Made by a program: the position numbers and the translations under genes. The notes under the pieces are model-generated. The model saw nothing but the letters and a program-made list of their open reading frames with translations. It did no database searches and had not been told where the DNA came from. This document shows, piece after piece, positions 26,375 through 38,560 of a stretch of 64,000 nt of DNA (position 1 is its first letter; each line of letters opens with the position of its first letter). This stretch comes from Theobroma cacao (Eukaryota > Streptophyta > Magnoliopsida > Malvales > Malvaceae). The DNA lies in the NCBI RefSeq assembly GCF_000208745.1, contig NC_030854.1:4493611-4557610 (forward strand), read 5' to 3'.

Positions 26375-29300
26375 TTAAGGTAAATTTAGTTTATCTAATT
26401 TTAATATGCCATGTAACTCACCTTGAGCTTCTGTAAATACTTGAAGATTTTGATGTTTGTGACCCTCGTTTGACAAGAAGTCTACAGCTTGATTACCTTC
26501 CCTGTAAATGTGTGAAATTCTATACGAAATATTTTGCCAACATTTCTTTACAGATTCCAATATATACCATATCTCATGGAACCTTTTCTTATTGTCCTAA
26601 AGCATGTTCATAACCACCAATGAGTCCATCTCTGTCTAGACTTTAGAAATATTGTAAACTTGGCATAAAAGTAAGCCTTTGTGTAAAGCTAATAATTCTG
26701 CCCTCAAAGAATAAGTGGAACCAAGAGTCTAAAAAAACCGAAAATGAGCATACCTGTATGATCTCAAAGAACTCCCCCACAAGCTACATTCTAAGAATTA
26801 TTCTTGGAGCTGCCATCGACATTCAACTTGAATTTATCTGTCAATAGTTTCACCCACTTGATGATTTGGGGTGTTAAATTCTGTGTTGTTGAGTATTCAA
26901 AACCCCATAATTTGGCTATTTGGGTATCTTCTTCCCATTGCCACTTTTTCAAAAGATTCCACTAGTGCAATTGGCTCAATAATTTCATGATATGCCATAG
27001 TATCTGTAAGGATACATATCCAAATTCCTGTGTTTTGCATCATTTCTCTCCGACCATAAGAACCAACAAATAAATAAAGGCAATAATACACGAATATGAC
27101 CCTGTCTAATATGAAAGAATTTTGCAAAATAATTCCAAATCTATTTATAGCCATTAGGCTATCCTAGACCACATGTACCAATGATTCCTCTAAATTACAA
27201 CAAAGGCATTTAGAAGCTAGCTTGATGCCTTTAGATTTCATTCAGAGCTCCATCTGTATCCAATTATTAGTTATTCTCCATAAGAAGAAAGAGATTGTTA
27301 GTGATATGCTTTTATGCGAAATAAGCTTACCCAAGAAGTTGGTAGGTTGCTGATGCCGGATTACTTCCCATAATCCCTTGCACTTTTGGTAGTAAAACTA
27401 CCATTAGATGTAGGAACCCAATAGGCTGTATCATCCTTGGTTCTATCAAAAGGAATCCTCACAATTTCATCAACAATTGCATTTGAAACTACTAATCTCA
27501 ATTTCTCTAAATCCCATTCATTTCCTTTATAAAAGTAATTAATTTTAGTCATTGAATCAAGAAATGAAGGGAAGGAATTTACCAACTGTTGGTCTCCCAT
27601 CCAACAGTCATGCTTGAAGAACAACTCTCCCTTATCTATCCGCCACCTGATATTTGGTTCAATTGAAGTTCTGCCATCAACCATTCTTTTCCATACTTCG
27701 GAGTCATGCAGCTTAGTGGTTACATTATGGGATATTCGACCACTACAATATTTTGCTCTCATAAATTTTGTCCAGATGCTATTACATGTTTGGAACCGCC
27801 AACATAGTTTTGTTGTAAAAGCCTTAAATACATCCTTCAAGCTTCTAATATCTAAACCACCTTCCGAGCATGGGAAAGTAATTTTTTGCTAACTTGCCCA
27901 ATGGATCCGCTTACATTCTGTTGAGCCTCCTTAAAGAAATCGGTTAAAAAGTCATTCAATTTTTTCAATCACGCTCACTGACGACTTAAGAACTTATAGA
28001 AGATAGATCGGTAGTGAAGAAAGCACACTTCGAAGCAAAGTGATTCGACCACCAAGGGAGAGGATCTTATTTTCCCAACTTGAAATATGGTCACGTATTT
28101 TATTAATAAGGGAATCAAATAGGAGTTTTTTATTGCACCTTTATAGAGTGGAGTGCCTAAGTAAGTGATAGGCAATGTCTTGTGCGTAAATCCGATAGTT
28201 TGTGAGATAATCTATTTCCTCAAATCTGCAAGATTATTAGCTGTAATAAAACAACTCTTTCGCTGACTCACTTGCTGTCCAAAAATTTGCTCATACTCTT
28301 ATAGCAAGCCAAGAATTTTTTGCAAAGCTAAACGACAATCATTAGTGAAAATCATTATATCGTCAACAAATGCAAGGAAGCTAATATTCATGCTATGACC
28401 AGATTGATAATGTAAAGAGCTATATTGAGAATAAAGATGATTGATGCCTCTAGATAAATATTCAGTGGCTAAGATAAATAATAATGGCGAGATAGAGTCA
28501 CCTTATCACATACCCCTTTCTGATTTAAAATAACCAACTAACTGTCCGTTAATCAACAAAGAAAACCAACAATTTGAGATGCATCTCCTCATCATGCCAA
28601 TCTAATGATCATTGAAACCAAAATTTTCCATCATCAAACATAAGAAATCCCAATGTAATCGGTCATATGCTTTCATCATATCTAACTTTAAAACAACATT
28701 ACATCCTCTCAATTTATAGTCAAGTTTGCCTATTAACTCTTACGCTAGCAGAATGTTATCACTGATAAGCTTGCCACTAACAAAGCCACTCTGATTGTCA
28801 GAAATAATTAAGGGAAGAATTTTAGATAACCGGTTAGCCAATAATTTAGTGACTATCTTGTTTAAGACAATGCATAAACTAATTGGTCAAAAATCGCTCC
28901 ATTGATTGGCACTTTGTGTTTTTGGCAAGAGGACAAGGGTGGTGGAAGTAACTCCTTTTGGAAAGGCAGCCCTATTAAAAAATCACTTTACAGCTTCTAC
29001 AAGATCTGTTGCAATAATCCCTCAATAATGTTGATAAAATAATGATGAAAAACCATCTGGTCTTGCTACATTGTCTTTGTCAATAGCAAAAACAACATCC
29101 TTTACTTCCTGAAATGTGGGGATTGCACAAAGAAAATTATTATCATCAGTAGTAATAATTTGGGGGATAAAGGAAGAATTAACTTTGGACAAATCACACT
29201 GTTTAACCTTCAAAAGATTCTGAAAAAACTCAATTGCTGAAGCTTGGATTAAATTCGAATCTTCAACTATAGTGGCATTACTGTTCTGAATCCGGAAGAT

Positions 29301-30410
29301 GTGATTCTTCACCCTTTTCTTTTGCATTCTCATGTGAAAAAATTTTGTATTCCTTTCCCATTCCACTAACCATTTAACACCTAACTTCTGCTGCTAGAAG
29401 AGCTCCTCCATGCTCAAAAAATGATTCAACTTGGCATAGGCTCAATGCATACTATCTCTATTAACTGCTGACGAGTCCTATTGGAATGTAATCTCTTTCT
29501 CTTCTACATGTGCTTCAGCCAATCAGAGGTTCTGAAAAATATCTCCCAAATTCTCCTTATTCCACCATTTTAAATTGTTCTTCAACTTTTGTTGCTTATA
29601 CCAAAAGGCTTTTAAACCTGTGGCCAGTATAGGAAAACTTCAATTCCTTTCTACAAATGAGAGAAACTCATGATGCTTTGTCTAGGTATGGAGAAACCGA
29701 AATGTAGAAGGTCCTCTTGGAATGGCAGTTAAACATGAAACAAATAGTGGGCAATGGTTCGATCCGTCCCAGTTTAAGTGTTGCACTCTAGTAGAAAAAA
29801 AAAAACATTCTGTCTACTCTTGGTTGTATACTACCCTGTCAAGTCTTTGAAACATGTGGTTATTAGTCCAAGTGAAGTTATTGCGTTCAAAACTTGCGTC
29901 CAGCAAACCACAATCTAATAAAGTGGTGGCAAAATCTTCTATGGACCCATTATGAGGAGCAGCACCACAGAACCGTTCCTCTGCACTCAAAATAGAGTTG
30001 AAGTCTCCCCCAACCAGCCATGGATTCTACATGTTTGTAGACAGTAATCGAAGGCAGTTCCAAAGCTCTTGCCTTTCAAGTCTGGTGCACTTGGCATACA
30101 TAAAGGTGGCATATAAAAGATTAGCTAACCAAGGCAGTAAGAGCTTAACATGTAAGCATTGAATATGGTCCAGAATAATTTCATAGTTAACTTCATGAGA
30201 ATAAAAACACCATATTTTTTGGGAGCAATTATTCATAACTCTTTCAAAACCTAATTTCCTTTTAAAAAAAAAATCCATTTTAGCAACATTTACCATAGGT
30301 TCTAAAATCACCAGTAGCTTAATGTTATGCATCTGTTTTAATTTTTTCAAATGACGCTGGATCACCTTACCGGCTACACCTCTAACACTCCAAATCAAAG
30401 AACTGATCAT
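26375..30410 (-). pseudogene. LINE ORF2 (endonuclease, reverse transcriptase, RNase H), disrupted
   Basis: Begins at an ATG at 30410 (MISSLIWSVRGVAGK, like the typical N-W-N-x-RG start of plant L1 ORF2). The endonuclease signature WLVGGDFNSIL lies near 30.0 kb, with FTWTNN and RLDR further on. The reverse transcriptase shows NTKFFH (29.3 kb), a degenerate PDGFS (29.05 kb), GDSISPLLFILATEYL (about 28.45 kb) and catalytic FVDDI (about 28.36 kb), then ITYLGTPLY. The zf-RVT zone lies at about 27.4-27.8 kb. A C-terminal RNase H tail (HIYREGNQAVDFLSNEG) ends at the stop at 26375. The reading frame is broken repeatedly. Confidence 0.85.
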
Positions 30411-30499
30411 GGATAGGTTTGGGCAGGCAAGTTTAGGGAAATAGAGTCTTCATCGTGCATTTTATCTTTTTCCTCCAGTACAACATCATCATCAGAGGA

Positions 30500-32705
30500 A
30501 TTAATAAGTTTTATAAGGTAAGAAATATTACTGTTCAATCTTCTGCATCTGGAAACTTATGGATGGGTCTCCAAATTGGTGCTGCCAATAGTTGCATGGG
30601 ATGGGTTAGTTGAGTAGTCCCCGAGAGCCTCCCATTTGTCCTGGTTTGTGTTGCTAGTAGTACTTGCATGCGATGGAACAAAAGAATTTTGCATGTTAAA
30701 AAACCCCTCACCTAGCCTCGAGTGCATGGTTGGGATATGCTCATCACTACTTTCTATATCCTTTCCTACCTTGGAATCAACTGGAGCCTTGTAGAGTTCC
30801 TTTTCACCTTCCTGGAGGTTTTCTTTAAACAAATAATCACTCTCAGAACGGTTGGCCGAACCAGACAACATCACAACTGATTTCCCTGTTTTCTTCTTAG
30901 TTTGTTTCCGAACCGTGACCTTATGAGCATTCTCTATAGCCCATTTAACATAATCATGGTCCCTCGAATTTTGAATGCTCCAGGAGTCTCCACTATCCTC
31001 TACACTATGACCACTTTTTGCATCAGTTGACAACCGTGGTGTTCCAGTTGGTACTGTGATCGACTTTTCAGTCGTAGACCTAGCTCTTGTTTCTTTCATA
31101 AAATGATGTTCAACCCTGGGATATCCACCTTCTAACTGAATCTTAGGATTCGTCTCCTGGGGGATGTATTAAATTCATGTAAGCTTCTTGCTTCAATGGG
31201 AACTTTAGGGCTGCTGTCACCCATTGCACTGCATAACTCTACTTCGTTTTCTTTCTGTTTTTCTTTTAAAACACTATTGTTCTTCCCCTCAAACTCCTTC
31301 CATTACTTGAGACTTGCCTACCAAATCTGCACAACGATCATCCTATTCATTAGACAGAACAAAAATTTTTTTTTGTTTTATAAGATCACTGTTCACTAAC
31401 TCCGTTTGCCCCATTTTTTCATTCGGATTAAAACCGACAACACCTTCTTCCATGATTATTTGAAATCTATTCGAAACAGGCACTCTGGAATCTTTAGAAG
31501 CCTTATCTGATTCTATTTCTCTTCCCATCAAATCTTTTGCTCCACTTTTTCCTCTTCTTTTTTGACTAATCTCCATTGTTTGCTATATTTTACTTGCCCG
31601 ATCTGCAATGCTTCTTTTCTTTTTTCTTTATTAAGAAATTGTTCCTTTTTTCCTTTTTTAATCACATCAACTTCTTCATTGTTGTTGCCAATGTGATCTC
31701 TTTGAGGTTTATTTGGTTGCCTTCTAGTTGGTCCCGGTTTCACCGATTTGTTTCCGATCACCAAGCAGTCTGATTCTTTATGACCCACATGGCAATAGTG
31801 GTTGCAATAATCTAGCATCTTGGAGAACTCTACTCGTTGAGGGTAGCCTTCCGTAACAACTTTCGTTTCTCTATTCCAGACCATGATTCAACTTCATTCA
31901 CCGAAGGTTTCCTACAATCGTATTCAATACAAACACGAGCCACACTTGATCGAGATCCATTTGCTGTGGCCTCGTCGACAAAAAAGTGATCTATCAACCG
32001 GTTTGGCAATTAAATGGATGGCTAATTTCTCATACAGGTGTCCTTGAGGTTACGAAACGAGATCCAAATCGAAACTACAACAGCTTCTTTCTCTGCTTTA
32101 AACTCTGATGACCATTTAAACATTCTCATTTTCTGGTTGGCTATAACCCAGAATTGCTTAACCCATAATCTGTTAAAATCCTAGTCGTTATTTAGATGTA
32201 TCAACTCATATTTGTAATTTAATCATATGATTTCATAAGCCCCAGACAAACCAATTCCTTTGAAAGCCGAACGGATGTCCTGTAGTTTAGGCATCTTGGA
32301 AAACTTACCAACCATCAAATGCTTAAAGGGTTGACCTAAGATCTCTATTTCATCTTCAAAGAAAGCAGGAATAGGCCTATCTTTGTACACCATAGGGTTT
32401 CAGGTTGGTGGGATAACTGACGGCTTTTCTTCTGTCGCAATAGACAGGAAAGATTTCTTTTGAAATCTGGGTAATAGGGGTGAGGGATGCAGTTGGTTTG
32501 TGGCTTTCATGGCTTCTGGGATGCCATGGGAATGTGGCGGCTCATCAGTTTTTACTGCTGTAAGTGGCTGTGTTGTTGCCGACGGCCTAAAAAATGGAAG
32601 ATCTGTCGGCAATTGACCGTTTAGAAGGTTCGGTGGCTGACCAGCAGCCAAACCGTGGGAATTAAGAAGGGGAGGGAAAGCTTGAAAATTGAGAGCATTT
32701 TCCAT
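30500..32705 (-). pseudogene. LINE ORF1 (gag-like, DUF4283 plus zinc knuckle), disrupted
   Basis: Starts at an ATG (32705) with a Pro-rich leader. About 31.9-32.4 kb, translated through stops and frame changes, gives the DUF4283 pattern seen in plant LINE ORF1: GKFSKMPKLQDIRSAFKGIG, then MRMFKWSSEF, then DEATANGSRSSVARVCIEYD. A knuckle follows near 31.78 kb, CNHYCHVGHKESDC, in which the second Cys position of CX2CX4HX4C reads Tyr with a Cys next to it. The rest (30557-31099) is a low-complexity tail rich in S, T and K. This protein would bind the element's RNA. At least several stops, so non-functional. Confidence 0.75.
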
Positions 32706-33169
32706 GTTAATTATGTGTAGTATTTAGTACCTTCCTCTGGTTGCAAGATGTGACAATGATTTTCTCTGATTTATTAGACATTGTCGTAAACAGAAACAAT
32801 AGGTATATAACAATGCAAGACTGTTAAACAATCATTTCACTCATTCTAAAAGATAGGGAAGTGGTCGAACGAATTGAGAACAAAGTTAGCAGTGACAGGT
32901 TTTAGGGTTGGCAACACAAGGTAAGTTAGGTAATGTCAAATTTTTAGGTTTTAAGTGGGTTTAGTGATTTGAATGCCATATTAGTTAAGAATGTGGTGTA
33001 GGGTTTTGTTGTTAAACAACATTGGTGTTGTTCGAAGTTGTGAAAATCATCAAAGATATTAGACTGCATGGCCATTTGGGTCGAATGTTGTAGCATATGC
33101 AGAGAAAATGGGCAAGGCATGTAACAAATCAGCGATTTCACAGCATACATGAATATGGCATGTTAAAAC

Positions 33170-33800
33170 CAACGAATTTAAGGCATTGGATGTAAGAGCA
33201 TATTATGAAATGTGTTGCATTCAAAATGTTATGAAATTTAGAAATAACGTGTAATAAGAATTCAATTAAAGGTATGACGTGTAAGAAAATAGAAATTAGT
33301 TAAAGCGTTTAACAAAATAGAAATTATAAAGGGCGTGTAACAAAAGAAATATGTTTGTAAATGTCATGGAGTTTCTCTGGTTAACTATTTAGTGCGTGTA
33401 GCTTACATGTGCAGGATTGTATTTTAATGCAAATGGATTTTAGAGAGTACGAGAATGTTGAGGTGAAATAAATGGAGGAATCGATCATGGTGAGTCCAAA
33501 ATGTTATGAAAGCATATATCCTTGAGGCATTTACGTGTAACAACGTATTATTAAATGTATTGTGTTCAAAATGTTATGAAATTTAAAAATAACGTATAAA
33601 AAAATTAGATTAAAGGTATGGCGTGTAAAAAAATAGAAATCAGTTGGGACGTGTAACAAAATAGAAATTAGTTGAGGCATGTAACAAAATAGAAATTAGT
33701 CAAGGCATGTAGCAAAAATAGAAATTAGTCAAGGCATGTAGCAAAAATAGAAATTATACAGGGCGTGTAACGAAATATAAATTATAAAATGTGTGTAACA
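33170..33800 (+). repeat. Degenerate tandem-repeat array (plus orientation)
   Basis: Many copies of a roughly 28-36-bp unit with core GGCATGTAGCAAAAATAGAA, best ordered at 33600-33790. A larger direct repeat sits inside: 33184-33310 recurs at 33528-33655 with a 345-bp offset, sharing TCAAAATGTTATGAAATTTA. The ORF that follows (33791-34087) has no recognisable family. Confidence 0.75.
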
Positions 33801-34289
33801 TAGGTACTGGAAATTGCTCACATAGTTACTTAAGCCGACCTACTGTCTTCATTTACAAGACACCCTATGTTATCAACCATTGTCCTTTGTATTGGACAAA
33901 TAATGCTTGTGATCGCTTTGTCAACAATTTAAGCATGTTTTCTATCAACGTCGTCATGGAGGCACAAATGAACTTGCAGATGGTGTCGAATTTATGGTTG
34001 AAATTGCAAACGAAGATGGGCAATTTTGTCTATTATGCTCGTGACTCTTGCATTGTGAACGCCTCCAAGGTCGACTGTTTTCTCTAGTCGATGGAATCTT
34101 TTTCCTCTTGGTTATTCCCACTTGACCTCACTAAGGTGGTGGCAACACAACGATTTCTTTGACATTATGAGGGATGTCCTAGTCACTAGGATGCCCAACA
34201 GGCTGATTAGATGTGAAACCTCAACCCTTATATGCTCATAACTATGCATGGACGCAATAACACGGGCCATGGGTAGTTTCATCATTTTC

Positions 34290-36722
34290 TCCAAAAAGTT
34301 CCTAAAAGAAGGTTTTATGGTATTTTAAGGTCTAAATAGGTATAATAAGATATTTTGGGTGCCAAGGAGACAAGAAGAGGCAAGAGAAAATTTTTGAAAT
34401 AAAATAATATTTTATTAATAAAATGATATTAAAATGTTAATATTTTATTCAGTGTCAAAATTTTAAGTTTTCGTAAACTCGAGTAGTTTAGATCATTGTG
34501 GACCTTGTCCCAGTGTCAAAAGAATAAAAAGATTACACAAAAGATGGGAGAAAAACAAGTTAACTTGCTAAAGGGTATTTTTGTAATTTCTAAGAGAATT
34601 GGATAAGCTTGGACTATAAGCTTCTTGCTTCCAGCAGCTTCTCACATCTTTTCTAGCAGCTTTTCTCCTTCTTCTTCTTCTTCTTCTTCTTTTCATGTTG
34701 CTTCCATCTTCCATGGAAGCTTGATATCAAGCTTTATAACCTCTCCCAAAATAGTTTAAATTTTCATGTTTCGGTGCACCCTTTTATGGAAACTATGTGC
34801 TCTTCCATTCTCTCACTTCGAAACCCTTGAAAAAAAATCTTGTTTCCATGCTTTCTCTCACTAGCTAGGTGTTTGAAGAGAGAAAGAAAGAAAAAAAAAA
34901 CCCTATAATAGCTTGGGAATTGTTGGAAAGAATTTCAAAGTTTTAAAACCATCAAGGTGAGTAGTAAATTAGCATTGGGTTCTAAGTGTTGATAATGTTT
35001 AGTGATTGATTTGTGGATTTATTGTTGAGGTTGTGTATTGACTTTATTGTGACTAGGATAGTGGGAATAGATAGTCATTTAAAATGGCAATTGAAAGCTA
35101 GCTAAGGGGTAGCTTTTAGGGTTTATAAGTATGAATTGACATTATGGTGATGTTAATTTGATGGTAGGTTCCAACGAAGCCCCATTATCCCAATTGAACC
35201 ATTAGGGGAGTTAGGATCGGTTAAAGGCTCAAATAATACCGGTGAGTGAACTTGCATTTCAAAAATCGTTTTGGAAGACATAATTGTATTGGTATGAAAC
35301 ATTGAATGATTTGTTCCAACTTGTCTTTAAAAACGTGTGCCTTGGAAACAAGCCTTTGACAAAATATTTTGATGTTGTGAAAATGTGAAATGTGTAAAAG
35401 AATGGACCTATGTGCTCCTATATTGTGTTGATATATGTATATATGTGTGTGTATGAATAATCTTGTGTGATGATGATGACCCGGCTATGTGCGAGTAGGG
35501 AGTGCGCATAGGCCGATGATAATGATAATCCGGGTATGTGCGAGTAGGGAGTGCTCATAGGTTGATGATGATGATGACCCGGTTATGTGCGAGTAGGGAG
35601 TGCGCATAGGTCGATGATGATGATGATCCGGCTATGATGATGAATGAAGTAGGATGGTGTATTTGTTGATATATGTTTATATATGTATATGTGATAGCAA
35701 GTTTATGATTATAATATGTGATTGTTTTGAATGTCGATAATTTGATTATTGCTGATGTGTTCACTTTGATGTGAAATATGGTAGGGATGGATTTTGTGGC
35801 ATGTGAAAACCCCTTATTTGTCATTTGCCCTGAATCTCGCTGCAGCGAAAATAAATCTCGCCACAGCGAGAAACTCTCGGGTTTTGGTGCAATGCTTTCA
35901 TTTTGATGAAGATTTTGACCATCTTCCCTTCCGAACTGGGAAAAATAATAAACATCAAAGTTGTAGCCCTGTCTCTTAGCTTTCTAATGACCTAACAAGA
36001 ATGTCAATTGAACTCATGTAGTGGAAGATATGCTTGAAAAACCGAACTATATGCAAACCGAGAATACCTTTTTCTGCAGTGAGAAACGTGCTGTCACGTT
36101 GCTACCTTGCTCGGGTTCTGATATAATTTCCTCCACTCCCTTATCTTCATGATTGAGCATGGGTCTTTGTAATACTAAGAGTCCACTGATCAATGACCAA
36201 AACAAGGTGGTTTGGGAAAGAAATCATACCAAATTGCATTATTTTCAAAACAAGTGCATCACGATTTCCAAATTCTTCCTTATCAATTGCTTGTTCCCTT
36301 TCTTGTTCACTCACTGGGTTTATACTCACTGTTTTCAACTTCATGTTTTCAGATCACAAGATAACTGGTATCTAGGTCGAGGTGTCTTCGTACATTCAAC
36401 CCTTGGTAGGTGTCTCGGTATTCAGTAACTGTATATTCGTTCAAGTCTCTCCGCTGGAAGTCGAATACTCTTTTTGTTGTATATAGGTAAACCTAATGTA
36501 AATTATTATGCTATATGTTCAGACAATGTATGTATATTTCAATGAGTAAGCTACTAGGAGATGGCAATGTCTATCACTATTTTGATTCAAAGTTATGAAA
36601 TGTGACTTAGCAATATTGATGGAAAAAAAGAGAGCAAGATAATAGATAGGCTTGCTTGGGCTTAATGGACTATGTTCATTGGGCCCTTGCGTCGGTGTTG
36701 GCCCTAAATTTGGGTCGTGACA
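34290..36722 (+). mobile_element. LTR-like fragment, probably solo or truncated Ty3/Gypsy LTR
   Basis: Non-coding. Ends with TTTGGGTCGTGACA, the kind of terminus seen on plant Gypsy LTRs. Includes a CTT microsatellite (34667-34690), a TG-rich segment with a 49-bp minisatellite (35480-35640) and a duplicated TCTCGC(T/C)(G/A)CAGCGA motif near 35834-35869. No primer-binding site, gag or pol follows, so it is probably a solo LTR. The left boundary is uncertain and no target-site duplication was identified. Confidence 0.45.
35480..35640 (+). repeat. 49-bp minisatellite, about 3.3 copies
   Basis: CCGG(C/G/T)TATGTGCGAGTAGG begins at 35481, 35530 and 35579, and a truncated unit begins at 35628, spaced exactly 49 bp apart. 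Units also carry a variable (GAT)n tract, so the array probably grew by slippage plus unit duplication. Confidence 0.9.
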
Positions 36723-38560
36723 TCAAACCCCACATAACCCTCCATCAAATAAGTAGTCTTGTAGTAGTCGCAGAATTCAATGGCTTCACTTTTAAACTTA
36801 CATCAAATCCAATAAACTTACGATTTAAGTACAATGTAAAAGTTAAGTTAATTACAAATCTAATACTAAATAAGGATTTTCGTACCTCAGTGCTGCAATG
36901 GCAAGTTTGCATGGTAGTAGATCTATTTGGAAATCAGAACATGAACATGTTTTCATGGACAAGTTTACAAGTTCATCCATCCTCTTGTCTTTTACTTTAA
37001 ACTTCACCTGATCGATAGGTGTTCAATTTTCTACTCAAGCAAGTATATGTATCGCAAAGATAATATAGTAATGAGTAGAGTGTTGATCCCACAGAGAATT
37101 GAATTATTTCTTACTGTTAACTAATAAAATTGTAACACCTTAATCTTATCCAAACAATTAAATTTAAATTTAAAAACAAAATTTAAAAACTAAAACTACT
37201 CTAAATTTACTTAGCAAAGTTACTTTTCTAAACTTGATTAACGTTTAGACCAAAGATTATGATGTCCCTAAATACTTTATCTGAATATTATTTCTCTCTC
37301 TTAACTTAGTTTAATGGATTAAGTTGTTAACTTAGAGTCTTAAATTATTTATAAGTATCTATTGAGTTTCTAGTAAAAATATCTTTCCCAATTAATTTAC
37401 TATATGTCTATGCAAATTATATTGAAGAAAGATTCATAAAGTTCGTGCTCTAATTTAGGTTACGTATGGTTTATAGGTGTATGTCTATCTTATATGCAAA
37501 TCAAATCACCTAATCAACTAAGTGTATTTGATCATACACTATTATATTCAATGTCTGCCTAAATCTCATTCGTCAAGGTTTAACCTTAGATTTTCAATTC
37601 AATCTAATTAGTGGCCAGTCAACTAGAAGCATAAAGAATCGAATAAAATAAACAACTTAATTCCGTAAAACATAAGTAAAAGAAGGATAAATAAATCAGA
37701 CTACGTATTGAGTTCAATCATAATCTTAGATTAATGAATTAGTTCCCCATAAAGTCACATATCATCATTGAATAAAGTTCAAACATTAAATAAAAAATCA
37801 AAAAAAATAAGAGAATAAAAAAATAGAAAACTCAAGAATTGTATTCTTGATCTCTAAATCTCCTTGAATCCTTCAAATATTTCTTAGCTTCAATGACTTG
37901 CGGCTTGACTCTCAATTGTCACTCTTGGTGTGTTTTGTTCTTGTTTTTTTAAAAGTCCTCCGAAATGTTGTTTTTATAGTGTTTTAAAGTCAGGCCAACT
38001 TGGGTGAAGAAAAAATTCAATTCGAACTAGAATTTTCTCATCAAAATATGTGGGCCACGACTTCTACCAATTAATTAGCAAAAATTGTAATTGCTCTAGG
38101 ACTACTGTAGTGTGTTAATTTCAATAAGATTTTTTTACCACCTTCCAGGATGAAATAGATCAAGTGTTAAACATAAAATTTGTAGCGTTTTCTCTTATCT
38201 TTCTAATGGCCAAAGGATTATCTCATTTGGAGCTCTGTAAAGAGAGTTATGATCAAAATACCAAAACATATGTAGTGCAAGTTTGCACCTTGAAATTGCT
38301 CTTTTTCCTTTATTAAAATTATTCTTTCATCAAACACCTACAAAAGCACAAATAAATCAGTAACAACCTATCTTAACCACATTAACACTAAATTAAGTAT
38401 AAAATTAACTAAAATTAGAGTGACTTGCCTAAAATAATTAATTTAAAATAATTAAATAAAACTTACTAATTTTTATGCATTATTACAAAAACTACGCTAA
38501 ATTACTATCAAAATTAAGCTCAAATAACTTTATATCATAAGGTTATCAACAGGTTTAACT
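36723..38560. other. AT-rich non-coding DNA between LTR-like fragment and MULE transposase
   Basis: No protein domain in any frame. 37015-38550, from CTCAAGCAAGTATATGTATC to near CATAAGGTTATCAACAGG, reads like a dispersed non-coding repeat: a GTGTTGATCCCACAGAGAAT segment of this kind recurs in many plant genomes. I cannot name the family. Confidence 0.4.

Larger units (their letters stand above)
26100..32760 (-). mobile_element. Decayed L1-type LINE (non-LTR retrotransposon), nearly full length
   Basis: Domains occur in correct L1 order on the minus strand: a gag-like ORF1 with DUF4283 and zinc knuckle (from 32705), then ORF2 with APE-type endonuclease, reverse transcriptase, zf-RVT and RNase H, ending at 26375. 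A poly(T) run at 26101-26111 on the plus strand is the expected poly(A) tail and fixes the 3' end. Many stops and frameshifts show it is dead. The 5' end is approximate, and I could not find a convincing target-site duplication. Confidence 0.85.

Noticed and set aside
33600..33790. CRISPR-like appearance of regularly spaced repeats
   Set aside because: Units are tandem and degenerate with no unique spacers, in a plant nuclear context.
33791..34087. 98-aa plus-strand ORF after the repeat array
   Set aside because: No recognisable family, opens from a non-ATG context in repeat-derived DNA, and is flanked by transposon remnants on both sides.
34290..36722. Complete LTR retrotransposon
   Set aside because: No primer-binding site, gag, protease, integrase or second LTR was found next to it; only an LTR-like fragment is supportable.
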